A stretch of 64,000 bases of DNA from Enoplosus armatus (taxonomy: Eukaryota > Chordata > Actinopteri > Centrarchiformes > Enoplosidae): contig NC_092193.1 in the NCBI RefSeq assembly GCF_043641665.1, forward strand, positions 9,974,501 through 10,038,500, written 5' to 3'. The translations under genes were made by a program, and so were the position numbers. Every line of letters starts with the position of its first letter. Within the stretch, counting starts at the first letter, position 1. Of this stretch, positions 42,171 to 56,985 are shown piece by piece. Below the pieces are notes generated by a model. That model searched no databases and had not been told where the DNA came from. It saw nothing but the letters and a program-made list of their open reading frames with translations.

Positions 42171-43871
42171 TCCATGCAGTGCACGCACACGTTTCTTATT
42201 TACATATTTGAGATTATTTTTCTGTTTGGTTTAATAAACCTTTGAAAACTCATGTGTGGTCTCCTCCTCTGAGCTGTGCTGTGACAGGGACGTGGTGTGT
42301 GAGCAACACACTGAAACCAATTACCTTCTTTCTGTACATCTGACAGGAAATTTTAAGCTGAGACAAAATAAATGGGCACGTAAGTCGGCTTGGGAATCAG
42401 CGGCATTAAAGTCTGTATTTTTACTGATTGCAAGAATCTCTTCCTATAACATCTGATCGTTCGGTGTGGCAGAGAACTGTCATCGGGCTGCAGGCTTGAG
42501 TTAACTAATCAGGCTATCTTTGGCCTGTAATGGCTGTGTAAGAAGCATGAGGAATTCAATTAAATTGGGCAAGTAAACATTCACTCAGCTACAACCTGTG
42601 ACATTAATCCATGCGAACACCCTGCAGAGCCTTACTTCCCTTATTCCACTGGGATTAACTAAATCAGTCTTTCTGATGGTTAACCAAGCAGAACAGAAGC
42701 AAGGACACCAAGGCTTATAAGAAACATTTCATACACTACAGCGATCTTTTTGATTTTTTTAATTAATCAATAGTTTCTAAAACATGCTTTGGAGAGGTTA
42801 CAACTTACACACCACAGAGACAAATAGCCAATTGCTCTGGAGAAATAAGCAACAGTACCTGACCTCTGCTGCTGTACTGTTGCTGGGTTATTACCTCCAC
42901 TGTTTTACAGCTTTTTCTGGCTCTCAACTGTCTGGGCGATGTGTACAGAACCTGTCCATAAAGCTATGTAAACTTCAAACTGTGAAGGCCAACTTTTCAT
43001 TTCAGCAGTGCAGAGGTATTGCTTCCCTGTCTTCAGGAAAAAAAAACTTTTTGGCAGTTGCTACAGGGCCATATGATTTTCTTTTTGGGAGGAGGCTTAC
43101 ATACAGTACCAGGGCCCATTGTGTTGGTGCATGTCTATTCTCAGAGCAGATGTTTTTTTTTTTCTTTCCTTTTTGTCTAGGCCCTTTAGCAGACAGTGAA
43201 GTGAGAAGCTTCCATTATCCTTTTCAGCTGCCTCCTTAACAAGCTCTCCTGTGTGCCTCAGAGCTATCTGCTACGCATCTCCACTGTTCATCCACCAAGC
43301 GCTCGCTACCGACACAGTCCCCACAAATTGTCTTCACCCCCCGGGTAGTATAGTATTCAAGACCTCATCCCTGCTTCTTGAACAGAGACAAACTTTTAAA
43401 ATGTTAAAATTCAAACAGCTGCATTGCCTGTGCATGTCTGTGAAAAAACACACTGATGGATCATTGAGCTATGTTGTTAAATGATTGTTGATATAAGTGA
43501 AGGCATGCATTAAAAGGATTTGTGCTCCAAAGGTTCTCCCAGTCACTTAAATGATCTATTTGGATATGACTGCAAAACTAAATGTAAGTCAGTGCACCAA
43601 CACTGCCAAAAAGTGTTTCAAAGAATCTTTTTGTTCCCTGATTCAATTAATAGAGGCTGGCAGCAGGTGGCAATGTTTATTTAGCCAGAGATATATTGTT
43701 GTAGAAAAGTGCTACTGTGTCTGAAACAGTGATTTATTTTGTTTATCTTTTTAATACATTATACAATAATTACTGTTTTCTACCTTCTTAAATCTGCTAA
43801 TGTTATATAATTTGACTGACTTTGGAGACCACTTTGTGCTTATTGCTTGAAAAAAGCTCTATAATTAAATC

Positions 43872-43896
43872 TATTATTATTATTATTATTATTTTT
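43872..43896. repeat. (TTA)n microsatellite
   Basis: Run of ATT units next to the foldback element. Confidence 0.9.
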
Positions 43897-43934
43897 ATCA
43901 TTATTGACACTGTTAGACAGGTATTCATTTAGTG

Positions 43935-44262
43935 ATATGTTTATTATTGAGGTTGTAGTTTGCAGTGGCGTTGAACTGGACTGCTTTATATCAACAGATG
44001 TTTCTAATGTTTTGCCCACCGCATTTACAAACACGAGGGGGTGTAAAATATTAGAAACACATTTCAACATAACGCAGTCAAGTACAACTCCACCACTGAC
44101 TACAACCTCAGTAATAAACAGATGAATTAACATCCCTAAAAGAGTTTTAACAAAAACTCCATTATGAGCTTTACAAAGGTCGCATATGTAGCAGAGCTGT
44201 TGTACTGGATTGCATTAGATTGTATAGGTGTACCTAATTAAGTGGCCAGGGAGTGTACTTTA
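43935..44262. repeat. Foldback (inverted-repeat) MITE-like element
   Basis: The left arm (about 43938-44020, TTGAGGTTGTAGTTTGCAGT onward) is the imperfect reverse complement of the right arm (about 44036-44120, ending ACTACAACCTCAGTAATA). A loop of about 15 bp lies between. The element continues with TTGTACTGGATTGCATTAGA and AGGTGTACCTAATTAAGTGG, a tail I recognise from many teleost genomes. Confidence 0.7.
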
Positions 44263-44409
44263 TCATTTGCATTTAAAAACTGCATTTCAGTGAGACGTAG
44301 CATGGATAATAACTTAACTAATAACTTAACTTTTTGTTAAACAAAGGGCTAAACCCCCTACACATCATGGATACAGCTGGTAGATCAATTCATAGTATTC
44401 AAGAAAGCC

Positions 44410-44410
<1 letters not shown>

Positions 44411-44447
<37 letters not shown>
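44411..44447. repeat. (AAT)n microsatellite
   Basis: About 12 AAT units. Confidence 0.95.
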
Positions 44448-44448
<1 letters not shown>

Positions 44449-44566
44449 ACACCTAATCCAGCTGTATTACATACTAACAGCATATGAGTCAACTTAGACC
44501 TGGGGAGACTAATGAAGTGATGAATATTGTGCTGTTAAATCCTAATAACATTGTGCGAACACAGAG

Positions 44567-44567
<1 letters not shown>

Positions 44568-44636
<69 letters not shown>
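44568..44636. repeat. (CA)n microsatellite
   Basis: 69 bp of uninterrupted CA repeat, the longest simple repeat in the window. Confidence 0.97.
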
Positions 44637-44638
<2 letters not shown>

Positions 44639-47600
44639 TATTCCATTATAGAGCAACTACTGAGCCACAAATCATTCTGTTAGCGTAGACAAACAAGCTA
44701 TTTATCCATCCCAGTCCAGATATGCTCCTGTCAGCAAAGGCGAGCCTCCAGATTAGGTCTCGACGGGGACTTGTGAAGTCTGTTCTGTGAAATTTGATTT
44801 TGTCATTCTCATGGATGTCACATTCAGTTGCTTTCATTTCAAAATGACTCAGGCCCCCAAAGTCAAACAAAATGCATTCATATGATTGCACAGCTGAACA
44901 TTAATAAATGACAGCCGTCATTCATCTTGTTCTGAGGCGTCTAAGAAAGCTGATTTATCTAATGTAAAGCAAACCTTATCCTTGTGTAAAATATAATATT
45001 TGTGCCAAAGGGCAAAAAAAAAAACACAATAAGTGCCTATAAGTAGTTAGACAAGTGGTTGCAAAAAAAAAGGCACTCATACATTTGTGACACTTGAGAA
45101 TTTCAGTTTAATTTAAGTTCACTCGTGTGAGAGATTACAGTGGGTCTGGGTGCCTGTGAGAGGCGCTGGTACATGGCAGTGGAAGAGGACTTGGCTTTCC
45201 ACCTATTACTCTCAAGCCTCCATGACCAACAGCATACAGGAAGGCAAACAAGCCTGTCCACCCATGATAAATGCTCTCAGGGCAAATCTGGGTGACAGAA
45301 AAGCCGTTGCCATGTGTTGCCATTTGTCCTTATGAACACAAGTCTATAATTTAAGGACAATCATTTTCTCTGACACTGTGATCAAATCTAGTGAACTGTG
45401 AGAGAGGAGAAAGAGAGGAGCAAGGTCTTGATGAGATATGTTAGCTACATCACTTCAAATCTACATCGATTTACTGGTGTAATCAGGGCAGTTAAGAGAC
45501 AATTATGCACATAATCATTGGTATCTATACAGTATATAGACTCCTTTGTACACAAAACAGATGCTCAATCAGTCAGCACTAACACAAAGGCTGTTAATTT
45601 TAGTGATCTACTGGTCTTTAGATCTCTTTGTCCCTTTACACTGATTATGCAGTTTGTGTGCAGCCATGTGTCATCAGGGTGAGAGCAGAAACACAGGATT
45701 AGGTCTATTTCAATACCGACTGGTCCAATGATGGGCATGTTTTGATGGATTGGAGGGGATGACTTTGGTTTCAGGGGCTGCAGCTTTTTAATTTGTGAAG
45801 GATCATTAGCTGTAGAAGGCTCCTGCTTGTAGCTCTGGGGGGGTGGGGAATCAAATAGATGCAGCACAAAGAGGTACCTCTTCATCCATCTAGTTGCTGT
45901 TGTAGCTATCACAGCTGGTGAGAAGAGGATATTATTCATGCATTACAATGCAACGTGAAACATCACTGTGGACTGTAAGCTGCACGTGGTGGGTCTTGGC
46001 GTGAAAACTACCTTTCTGTGTGAATTATGTGGCTTTTGAAATACACAGGAATACCAAGTGAGCTTGAGTCAAGCACTATATATCCTGGACTTGTCATCCA
46101 ATCCCCCTCCTACACACACAGCAATGTGTGTGGGCTCGGAGTGTCAGGCTGGGGTCTCACTTACTGCCGCAGTCACTATGTAATGTAAATTCATATATGC
46201 AAACAGTGTACACAACTGATTCAGATTTGCCCACAGGGTAAAAATAGATGCTTGCAACTTGTCCACTTTCCACCACTAACACAACTACTGTACAAATTTT
46301 GGCTTCATCATTAGGTTTATTTCTGACTGAAATGTAATGAGAATGAGAATTTACCTGAGGTATAGTACCCACAGAGCTTAGACATGATAACATGGGGGCT
46401 AATGATAATGTTCAGTATGTTTTCTGTGATTTTGCGTCAAAGAAAAACCCTCACTTAGACACAAATAATATAATTTTCATAGTTCTCACACCCCAAGATA
46501 CTGTTTTCTATGGCTAAGTAGGGGTTAAATGAGCGTTTTCCTTTTTCCTCCTGTTTTGAAGAATAAATGCTCTGCAGCAGTGGATGCGTTTTTTATCCTC
46601 GAGCCCACTCAAACGGCGCTTTTTGATTTACCCCAAATCAATTGAAAGGAAACAATACAATCAAGTGCCTGAGGCAAACCACTCATTCTATTGAACACAT
46701 GTCTACATTGTGATTGCTCCAGGAGATTGAGTATAATCATAGCATACCCAACATTTTCCTGTTTTCTTCTTTTTAAAAACAGACACTGAAAAGGAATAAA
46801 TGAAAAGGATCAAACTCTTTCAAGTTTTCTTTTATAAATGTAAATCTCAGTAAAATTGAAACATACCTGATGCTCATGACTTCATTTCAACACAATTTAC
46901 AATTGTTCTTAATGTTATCAATTTTTACTTTCAAGAAATAACAATTTTACAAGATTTTTAAAGTGGTGGATATGTCATCAAACCAAACTTATAAAACTGT
47001 ATGTTGCATAAAAACATCACCAATATAGTAATGAGGAATGCAAATGCTTCATTATCACCTAACGCAGAGAAAAAGAAAGGTTAAGGAAGGATTTGTGCAT
47101 GACTGAACTCATTTACTGCATACCTCCCTTCGAAAGGGAAGGGCGATGAGGCGGTTAGCTAATTAGCATGAGGCGTTTCTTCTTATTAATTGTAGGGAGG
47201 TATGTGTCATGTAGTTTTGCCATCCCGCCATCAGTGTAAAGGCTCGGTTATAAAACCCAGCAGGCTATTTATAGAAACATGTCGATGGGCAGGTTGGTGA
47301 TTTAAAGCAGCATAGTGCTGAGACCTTTGGAGAAAATTTAATATGGTTGTTTCTAAAGGATTTTCTCTACAACGGGGAAGGGGAGGTTTTTACTGTGTCA
47401 GTCAAATTAGATGTAAATTGAAAAAATGATTGTGAGGAATAAAGGTATGAAAAAGATGTATGGATTAGTAGTAATCCTTAATGGTTTTGGCCCCTACGAC
47501 TACTTCTTACAGTACGCACAGGCTACACATGATGAGAGATAATTAAGCTTAAAGAGAATGTGCCTAAGCAGTTGTGGCATGGAGACTGTTGATTTTAAAC

Positions 47601-48392
47601 AAGATAGAATTTATATATTTATAATTGTTTATCTCTGCACTAACCGATCGGAGGTTATTAACAAAAGCACAACATATGACACATCTGTTGCTGGTGGCAT
47701 GATCAACATGCTCTCACTTTCAACACTGCAACAAACTGAAAAGCTTTGTAGATATAAACAATTAACAACTTCAAAAAGTCTTTTCAGGAATTTTTGGTCC
47801 ATGACCTATTAATTCTCACAACAAGGTAAATTAGATATTCATGAGGAGGAATGTTCCCCCTTGTCGATAACACTTCCATCACTAAGTGATAATGCAAAAT
47901 TCATGATTCATTAAATTGACAGCACAATTTTCAATGCTCTTTGTCTTTGCCATTAACTGCCAGTTCTTGCCTTTTCATCTCTTGAACTTATCAAGTTTGT
48001 GCTGTTATTTTTCATTTCTCCAGGCATCCGTATAATGAGCACCTAATCTTGTCATCATTAGCTTGATTACGGTTAACAGTATGATCATGCCCACCTGGAA
48101 ATGGATGGATTGTATCATGTTGGTAGATAACTTGTCACAATTGTGTAATTGCAAGTACAAAGTCTCACAAGGCCAACAATTAACTTCTGGTTGGTGAATA
48201 AAAATCCAAGGTATCCATCTGATCGAACTTCTGTTCAGTGAGCCCCGTGACTCCCGCGTCCCCAGGATGTTTTTTTATATGCATAATATCTCGCTGAATG
48301 GTGGCTGGTGCAGATTATTAGCATAGCTACGGATAAATAGTGTTGCCCCGACAAACAGACAGAAGACTGACACTGTATCAGAGCATCGCTGC

Positions 48393-48420
48393 ACAGTTAA
48401 CCATCCTTTTGGTTAACTGT
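48393..48420. other. Perfect 11-bp inverted repeat (hairpin)
   Basis: ACAGTTAACCA, six bases, then TGGTTAACTGT. The GTTAAC palindrome is in each arm. It is not followed by a T run and lies in unique non-coding DNA, so its meaning is unknown. Confidence 0.6.
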
Positions 48421-51329
48421 ACAAAAGAGCATGCAAAATGCATTCAATTGCTGTTGCATACAGATCTCACTCGCCTGGCTGAACTTGATTTGTGACATGT
48501 ATGACTCACCAATACTCAGCCAGTACCAGACAGTATGACTGATCTCTCACTCGTATCCAACTTAAAATGGAGAAACCGCTGACTTGTTCGATGTGCCACA
48601 AAACACTGCCAGAGTGTGACTGGCAGATGAAAATAATGGATGAAATATGACAGGAAATTAAAGCTGGTAATTCCCCATGATTTTTACATGAACACATCAG
48701 TAAAGAGCAACCTAACACCGTCCTTGAGCTTGAACACATCCTCTTCACATACATGCACGCTCTCGATCTCTTTTCAAATTATAACCCCCAACGAGAGTTA
48801 CGTATGTTACTACGTTTCTATAAATTCTGGATGACAGACATAGACACTGTCAGAATATGTAAGAGCTGGATTTTCACCATCTGTATCAGTCAGGAAGAAT
48901 GAAACAGAGCTCTCCACACCACCAAAGGTTGACTTCAGTTTTTATATGTATTGATGGGGGACATTGCCGAATTTGGACTGAACAGATTTTCTTTAGTCAA
49001 GATATATGATTACTTGATTTTGTCTCAATTTATGGAATAATAAAGAAACTCTAACCTACTTTAAGCAAAGTGCAAGAGTCTCCATAACAATACAGAACCA
49101 AACTACTTCTTCTTTGGACTTCTAAAAATATTTGTCAGCTAATAGGGTTGTAAGGTTGTGCCTTTCCTGGTTGTCTGCTAATGCAACAAAATGATAATAC
49201 CAGCAATATCACACATCACTAGCTGCAGAATTTCCAAGTTTTGCAGGTTGGGTGAATAAAAACAAAACAGCAGGCTCAGACCACAGTTGGGGCCAAAAAA
49301 CAGGACATTCCTTATATTGAGTGCAATAGGTTGGGTGCAATATACTGCAGGCTATTTATAAATAGTACTAATGCATTTTTGCTCACTTCACTGAACCACT
49401 TCTCTCTCTTTTGTTTTGTTATTTGTGTTGATATCCTGTTACACTTACTGTAATAGTTGTAATATTTGGGCAATTTCCTTAAAAAGCGGTTGTAAATACT
49501 GGATTAAGGCGGGCAGTGTTGGGTATATGTTAGGTAGAAAGCACTGTAAGTGATGCATAATGGTAATTGTGCATATTTTTTTAATATGTGAGTAATCTCT
49601 ATTTTAAGTTTTTTTTTCAATTAATTGATTCAGCGTAACATGGACACCCTGCATTAAGTGGTTGAATTGTTCAGTTAAATCCAGTTAAGCCTAGGTATTC
49701 AATCGATCGTGTTCTGTGCAGTACCAGTAAACAGTATGTTAATGTATGTCTGTACCTGGATAATGGCTGCCTCTCTGAAAGGCTTCTTCAGAGAACTCTG
49801 GTCTCACTCTGGCACCTGATGCAGAGACATTTGGTTGCTTTCTCTCCCTCGTACCTGATCGTTACATCTCTTCATGCTCTGATATGGGGAGGATGTTTAT
49901 GTGTTTTAGAAGGTTTGTGATATTGCCACAATATCATACAAGCTTTTGAAACATATCACATTTTGCTTCTCCAAATGATGCTTTACTTTCTCTCTACCAT
50001 TTCTTCTGTCTGGCTTCATCTGTCTGTGTGTTTCTCGGAGGGACTGTGATAATTCTCATTACAGTCACTGCTGTCAAGAGCAAAAAGGTCATTACAATAA
50101 AGCCAACAATAAAGGATTAGTTTCAGAAAGACTCAAAAATGCTGGCTCAATTCACCCAGTAGGATGTAAAGTTCTGAAGCAAATCCACTTGATATAGGAG
50201 ATTACATTTTATGTAAATCAACAAGAATCAGTTGATAATCTGTAATAAATCCTCTGTAGCGTGCTGTAGCTGCCAATTGTAACTTTGCTTTACTTTCATT
50301 GCAAGTAAGCTATAAGACAGACTCTTCATATCACAAACAAACAAAAGGAGGGAGAAGAAATATTTAAATCAGGCATTATTGGGGCCGAAATAAAAATGTG
50401 TATTTTCTGTTATCAGCGAAACCATCCTTGAGCTTTCACTTAATAATGAGCCCCAGGGCAGCATCTGTATCCTGAGGTTTTATATATATATATTTATATA
50501 TGGAAAAGACAGTGGAAAGCGTTGCTGTTATTTAAACCTCATTACAGTCATTATTTCAGCAGCACCAGTGAAATTGTTTTTTGAGCCCTTCCTAATTATG
50601 AGGCTGGTCTCGGCGTGTCTTGCCAACTCTCTCAGCATTCATGATTGAAGGTTCAGTAAAGAATAGAAGCACATTTTCTGATATACAACCTAATATGGTG
50701 CATCCATTTGTTCCCTTGTATTGAGGGAGAGCAGTGGTTTAATCAGGTCTGGTTTAATTAAATGTTGAAATTTAACATTTAAATTTTGTTTTTCTTTTGG
50801 CAAGAACAGAACGAGTCGAGGTCTGAGGTGTGTCTACAGAAAAGCAAAGGTCTTGCTTCAGTGGTGCAGAAGTCTTAAGCCAGGAAGTTCTTTCTCCTTC
50901 CAATCTTAGCTGCAGACGTACATTTCAGGAATTTTCCACTGCGCCACACTCTCTGATTTAAATGCAAAGCTTCAAACAAGTCATATAATGTAAAATGTCA
51001 ACTCAACACTAATACATGGACATTAGAAACAAGTGATCAGTATTGACATGTCCATATCTGAGGTCTACTAATGTGGAGCTAATGTCTGTGGAGCTGAAAA
51101 GTTATGGTATATAATCATCAAGCTTGTGTTTTGGCTTTTATTTGCAGTACAAAGAATTGGTTCAAGTGATCAGAACATTTTTAATGTAATGGATAGCTAG
51201 ATTTGAATTTTGAATGTTTTGATAAAAACTACATTGGCGCAGGACTAACAGCCAAGAAATGCTAAAATAATGAATCCATGACATCATTTAATGGACTGAA
51301 ACTGAATCAACAGCCTTAATTGTTAAAGC

Positions 51330-51760
51330 CACAAACAATTTTTTGGCCACTACGGGGCAGCAGAACAAAATGTTAGCAAACACTTGCCTCTTCACGAATC
51401 TTCTGGAGACGGAGCAAAATTAGCATTTGGGTATCCAATATTCACTCTCCTTTTATCTCTGTTTTGGTCTCCATCATTTCCTAAAGGATATTTCAGGCTC
51501 TTTAGCTGCTAAATGCTCCACTATCTTCACCTGCTACTCTCTAACTTAGTTTGTCTGTCGTTTGGTGCTGGGCAGGTAGTGTAAAGTGGGCTGTCAACAG
51601 CTGTGAAACAAAGATAACCAGAGCAATGAAAGTAAACCAAAACAGCAAAGTTGCAGGCAGTAAAACCAAAACAATTAGCTAAAAAATGCTAAAATTCACT
51701 GTAGAGCTGAGGAGATGGCTCAGCATTGGACCACAGGTTTCATAATACTTTAGGGCACCG
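51330..51760 (+). repeat. GGGGGCAGCAGAAAC repeat, diverged copy
   Basis: Contains TTTTTTGGCCACTACGGGGC, AGCAGAACAAAATGTTAGC, TTTATCTCTGTTTTGGTCTC, TTTGGTGCTGGGCAGGTAG and GCTAAAAAATGCTAAAATTC, in the same order as the copy at 25.2 kb. Confidence 0.6.
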
Positions 51761-54700
51761 TACAATGTTAGATAAAAGTAGTTTAGTGATTTTATAGATT
51801 CACCAACAGTGAATACTCAGGCATTTTTTTCTAAAGAGCTGTTAGCAGACTGTAGCTGTTACCAAACGCTAAAATGTGAAATCAACACCAACGAGGGAGT
51901 AACAGTGAAACAACCATTCATGATCAATTCATTAATTAATTAATAGCCACCTTTTCTGAGTCATGAATTGCAGGGCTTTTCAGTATTGTGTGTGTCTTGG
52001 TAACGTATCCGACAATTTAAAAAAGCATATTTAAGAACACAAAAGGTGAAACAATTAACAATCACTGAAGATGTCGTACACATATCATACATATGTGATA
52101 CACATGGGTGCAATCAACAGTGGAATGAAGATTTACAGGTGGCTACCATGAGAGAAATCACTTGTCAAACCGTAAAAACATGTGACTAACCAGCTCTTTT
52201 ATGAGGCAGTCCACAGGGGGCATATTCACAGTCAATCTACTTCTTTTCTGAGCTGAGGAGTGCTGAATCATATGCTGTGTATAAGCTAGTCTCTGAAGCT
52301 GTTGAACAGAAAAGTCTGTTGATCAGGTGTTTTGAATTAAATTATGCTCAGGGAAAAAATATCAGTGAGGAGGAGGATGACTCAACGCACCTTCCAGGGT
52401 AATGAAGCCGATGCACAAATACAGGTCTTGACATGCAAATGAAGATGATCATGGACATTCTGTATGATTATAAATTATGTATTTTTCACTGTGGCGTCAT
52501 GGATTCTCCACTTTTTTTAGAAGCTAACAAAATATCCTTCCCACTCTACTGTCAGACATGCCAGGCCTGAAGCTCCATCTTCATTCCTGCATTGCACTGT
52601 CATCTGCTAATCGGCAGACACATGCCTATATACAGTATACTGATACGTTCATTTTAAATTCAGATTTTTATTTTTCCTTTTCTTCCTGTTCATTTTTATG
52701 AAATGTGTTTACCTACACTCTCTTTACTGCATTAATGAGAAATGAATCAGTTAGCAGGGCAGGGGCATGATTAGGGCATCATTCAAAACCTTTTGATACG
52801 AATACTTTGATACTGGTTTCTTGATCCCTTTATTTAAAAAATAAATTTTACGAAAAGAAAATTATAATATTTGTAAAACTCTTTAATTTTTTTTCCAGCT
52901 CCTTTGCATTGTATGATTATGTTATACTATATCAAGTATCTAAAAATTGGACATACAGTAAATAGGTGCAAACAGTGCAAAACATAAAGCTGCTTGTGTT
53001 TAATGCCCACTGCTATACACTTAAGACCTTTGGGACTCAGCCATTCCCTTCCATCTGATTTTGGCTGTTTTGAGCTGCTTTTTTTCCCAGAGTTTCAGAT
53101 CTTTCGTTAATTAAAACAGTCAGAAATCCCAGCTGAAAGAGCACATTTGAATCTCTGAGAGGAGTGTGTTTAAATCTCCACCAGGCAGATCAAGACATTT
53201 TAAGCTGTTTAACAGTGAAAACATCAGGAGTAGGAAGCGCTTAACACAGTCATTCAAATCTTACTTTTAAATTTCACACTTTTAAAACTTAACCTTGCAA
53301 ATCCTAACTCCAGTTTTATGAACTGTGAATGTGATTTTACCATACAGAGCTGTCCCTAAAATGGTTGCGAACACAATAGTTGCAGTCCAGAGCCCTGATC
53401 GTCCATCTTAAACAGGAAGAACTCTGAGCTGTAATACTGTTTTCTTTACCCTGAGGACGGAGGAGTTTGTATTAGTTACACTAACATTCACTGCTGAGTG
53501 CCATGGCAAGCAACAACAAGGTTTTGCAATATCTCACCAATATGCAGCTCCATACAGAAAATGAAGTGTAAAAATACAGAGAAGGTGGCCTATCGGCACT
53601 TGGGATTTTCTAGTGTTGTGGGTACATTTTCTGGTTAGAGCTGATAGCCTTGTCATGGCATACTGTACATAAAGATGTACATGTAAAGCTCATTTGGATA
53701 CAAATTCAAACAGACATTGGCCAAGTCTTCAAAGTCGGCTGCATGTAATGCCAAAGGAGCCATTCCACATTGTCTAAAAGATTCTTGTTTTTCCAGGATG
53801 TTCACGGTCACAATAGTGACTGAACTGTCACAGTGAAGTTCAACTGAAACTTATTATAAGTCAATAAGCTCCTGAGTAGAAGAATTTTCAAGCATTAAAT
53901 GATCACTGAAGAAACCCATTCATTCTGAAAATACCTTTCCCTACTGTGAATTTCACGTCTTTTCAATATTTGATTTCCAGTATTACTGGTAACAAAATAT
54001 TTTTTATGAGCATATGCTACTAAAAGGTAGAAATGGTACCGTACAACCACACTTTGACCTTAAAAAAGAAACTCCTTCCAACGGGAAACATTCTTCGTTA
54101 ACATACTGTATACTTTAGTAAGAGATGGTCTTCCAGTAAAGGGCCCACCATACATGCATTGATAAACAGGCTCAGGTTATGGTCAGGTTGCAGGTACAGA
54201 CTGTCTCTGCTTAAAATGAGTAGATGTATCTAGTGTAGACAGACGTCAGTAAGGCGTGAAATGAGCCATCCCTACGGAGGCGTCAGCAGTGTACAGCAGA
54301 TACCTCCATTTCTCACTGCACAACACAAGTCTGCTTATAATGGCTCCATGGAGACTGTGCATCTGGTCTGCACTAACCTACAAATATCAACAAAGCTGGT
54401 CTGATGTTTATTATTGTCAAACAACAATAATCATATTCCTATGGCTGTAGTATTTTATCAAATCCACGATTGGAATCACTTTTAAAAATCAAATTTGGTT
54501 TAGCTTTCAACACTTTTGTAGCCACACACAGTTCACTTCTGGTCGTAGAGTGGTGTTTGTTTTCTTCCTAAAACAATCCCTGGCTGAGCAGAGACAGTGG
54601 CTATAACAACCATCATTTTAGCTGAATTAACATTAATAAGCTAAATCTGGTCAATGTCAGCTAAAAATGAGAAGCCTGCTGCCCGAAAGTTGTTAACATT

Positions 54701-56884
54701 TTATAAAATAAAGAGCAAGGAGAGACAAGAGTTTTAACAGGAGATTGGTTAGCGTCAGAGTTGAGAAAATCTGAGCATTTTGCTGACCACAAACTGGATC
54801 CAAAATGGAACCTGTTATCCGAACCCAAATCCACACACGGCAATTTTGCATCCATCAACACGTCAAATCTAGGTGGGAGGACTGAGATCTTCATTCTTTG
54901 AACTCTCTCAAAGTGAAAGTGAATCAAAATTCTAGCAGGGTAACATGAAAAAGACTAACCTGGGGTGCAAAACGGCTCAGTAAATCCTGCCATTTCCCTA
55001 AAGCCAAGCCACCAAAGCAAACCCCTCAAGTCATAATGAGGAGGAAAAATGTGATGGGAAACAACTGCGAAGCAACTGTGTGAGCGGGGAACACGGGCCA
55101 GCTGCTTACTAGATCAGCTTCAGCAGGGGTATCTCACTCCATCACCACTGCATCAGTGAACACATCACATAGACGGAGAGAGGCTGCATCAATCAAACAC
55201 CGCGCCACAGGGAACTCAAGCTTTCAGGCCCTTGGGGAAAACTTTGGAGACAGTGTGGAAACGCAACAAAATATCAACAAATGAGCCTTGGGTTAGAGCA
55301 CATTTCGAATGTAGAAATAAATAAATTTAAAAAAATCTACACTCCCTGCTGATACAGATAGGTGCACTTCTTTCCCATGCTTAATCCATGCTTAAACAAC
55401 TAGGTGCACTCTAAAGGAGAAAAACGAAATATCCGGAGAGGGTGTGGATCAAAAGGAAGAGGGAACATTGAATCAAGATTATTTGTTTGGATCTATCACA
55501 CACACAACAAATGGCTGCCTGGTCTTTCAGCACTAAGAATACCAAGGTGGGGTCAGTTGATACAACACAAATTTTACATTTGAAGACAGTGTCAAATGAA
55601 GCTGAAAGCACACTACACAAAACATAAATGTACCTGTAACATCACAAAACTGGGCCACAAAATATGATTGTGTAGTCTGCTTGGATCTAGTTGTGAAAGA
55701 ACTTGATACACTTGTGAAAATGGATACAAAATGTGACTGTTTTTCTCCATGCTGCGCACAAACGCAGCTTGAGAAGGAAGCAGCACGCAGCAGCGACTGT
55801 GTGCACTGATTTGTGGAAAAAAAACACAATAAAGCAGAGTAGAGGGCTTCATGCCAAATGTGGAGGATAGAATGGTTAAGGAGACGTGAGCTGCATGTGT
55901 TGTTTGTTCTGCAGAGAGCTGGAGGTAAATTATAAAGCCAAAAATAATTAAGTCCAATCAAACTAGCAGGCTACATTGTGCCTTTTCTGACGTTCATACT
56001 GCTGCAGAGCAAGTTTCCGCTCCCAATTATTGTCCACCATCCTCCTTTTCAGTGTTGTCTCACAGTGCAAGAGCACTATGATTTTGTCAGCACAAAACAT
56101 AAACAGGTTTGTTGTCTGAGGGGGGCTCAGAAAGTAGATCAGACTTCCTCTCTGCTCAAGTTTATAGAACAGTTCCAGCGTGGTTTCAGATTTTATTTAG
56201 ACACTTTATTTTTTGACATTGTTTTTCAAAGTTGAACTGACATTTGAATGTGCTTTTTGTGTAAGAAAATATAAAGTGTAATGATACTCAGCATATTTTT
56301 GTATTTCTCAAAATAGGATAAAACTGTTTGGACATATTTGTGAAAAAAAACATCTAAGCCTTGGGCCTCTGAGGCATTTTTCTTTGGCAGTTGCTGACTG
56401 AAAACTGCGAGCCAGAGTTGCTAGGAGACGTACTGTCAATTACCGTGGTGGCCTACTGACCGCAGCATGTTGTGATGTAAGTTGATGTAACTTTTTCATA
56501 ATGTTAGCTATTTAAGCTGTCCATCCCTTTACAACGTTCAGTATTTGGGAGGATCCATCGTGCTGGCAGGTTTGTTTCCCGCTCAGAAAGAAGAAGTTAG
56601 TTAGCCTGGCTTACTAACGGTATCACTGATTTCCTGCATGCTCAGTGCTGTGTTCTTCCAACATACAAAGGAGTTTGACTTTAATTGTTATGTAATATAC
56701 TTTCAATGTTAAATGTGACAATAAAGTTACATATATTTCTTATTTTTGCCATACACCTCTGGCGTGTTGTTGTTGTATATAAAATATCTTCAGAATATTT
56801 CAATTTTGTCAGTAAAGATACTGAGAACCAGAATCGTGATAATCGTCATCTTTGTGGTTCATCACGACCCACCCTCTGTCTCTA

Positions 56885-56985
56885 CTAGGGGTGTAACGGT
56901 ACATGTATTTGTACCGAACTGTGACCCCAAAACCGAGGTACATATCAGACTGTGGATTTTGTGTACTGTCACTCGTCACTACATA
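56885..56985. mobile_element. hAT-like terminal fragment (solo, decayed)
   Basis: Begins CTAGGGGTGTAACGGTACAT and continues TTTGTACCGAACTGTGACCC, then CAAAACCGAGGTACATATCA. The GGGGTGTAACGGTAC end is typical of hAT-superfamily non-autonomous elements in fish. Only one end and the adjacent sequence are visible; no transposase. Confidence 0.5.

Noticed and set aside
42784..43239. 151-codon open frame on the plus strand
   Set aside because: Its composition is not protein-like, it contains a poly-Phe run from a T tract, and I see no family resemblance or exon structure.
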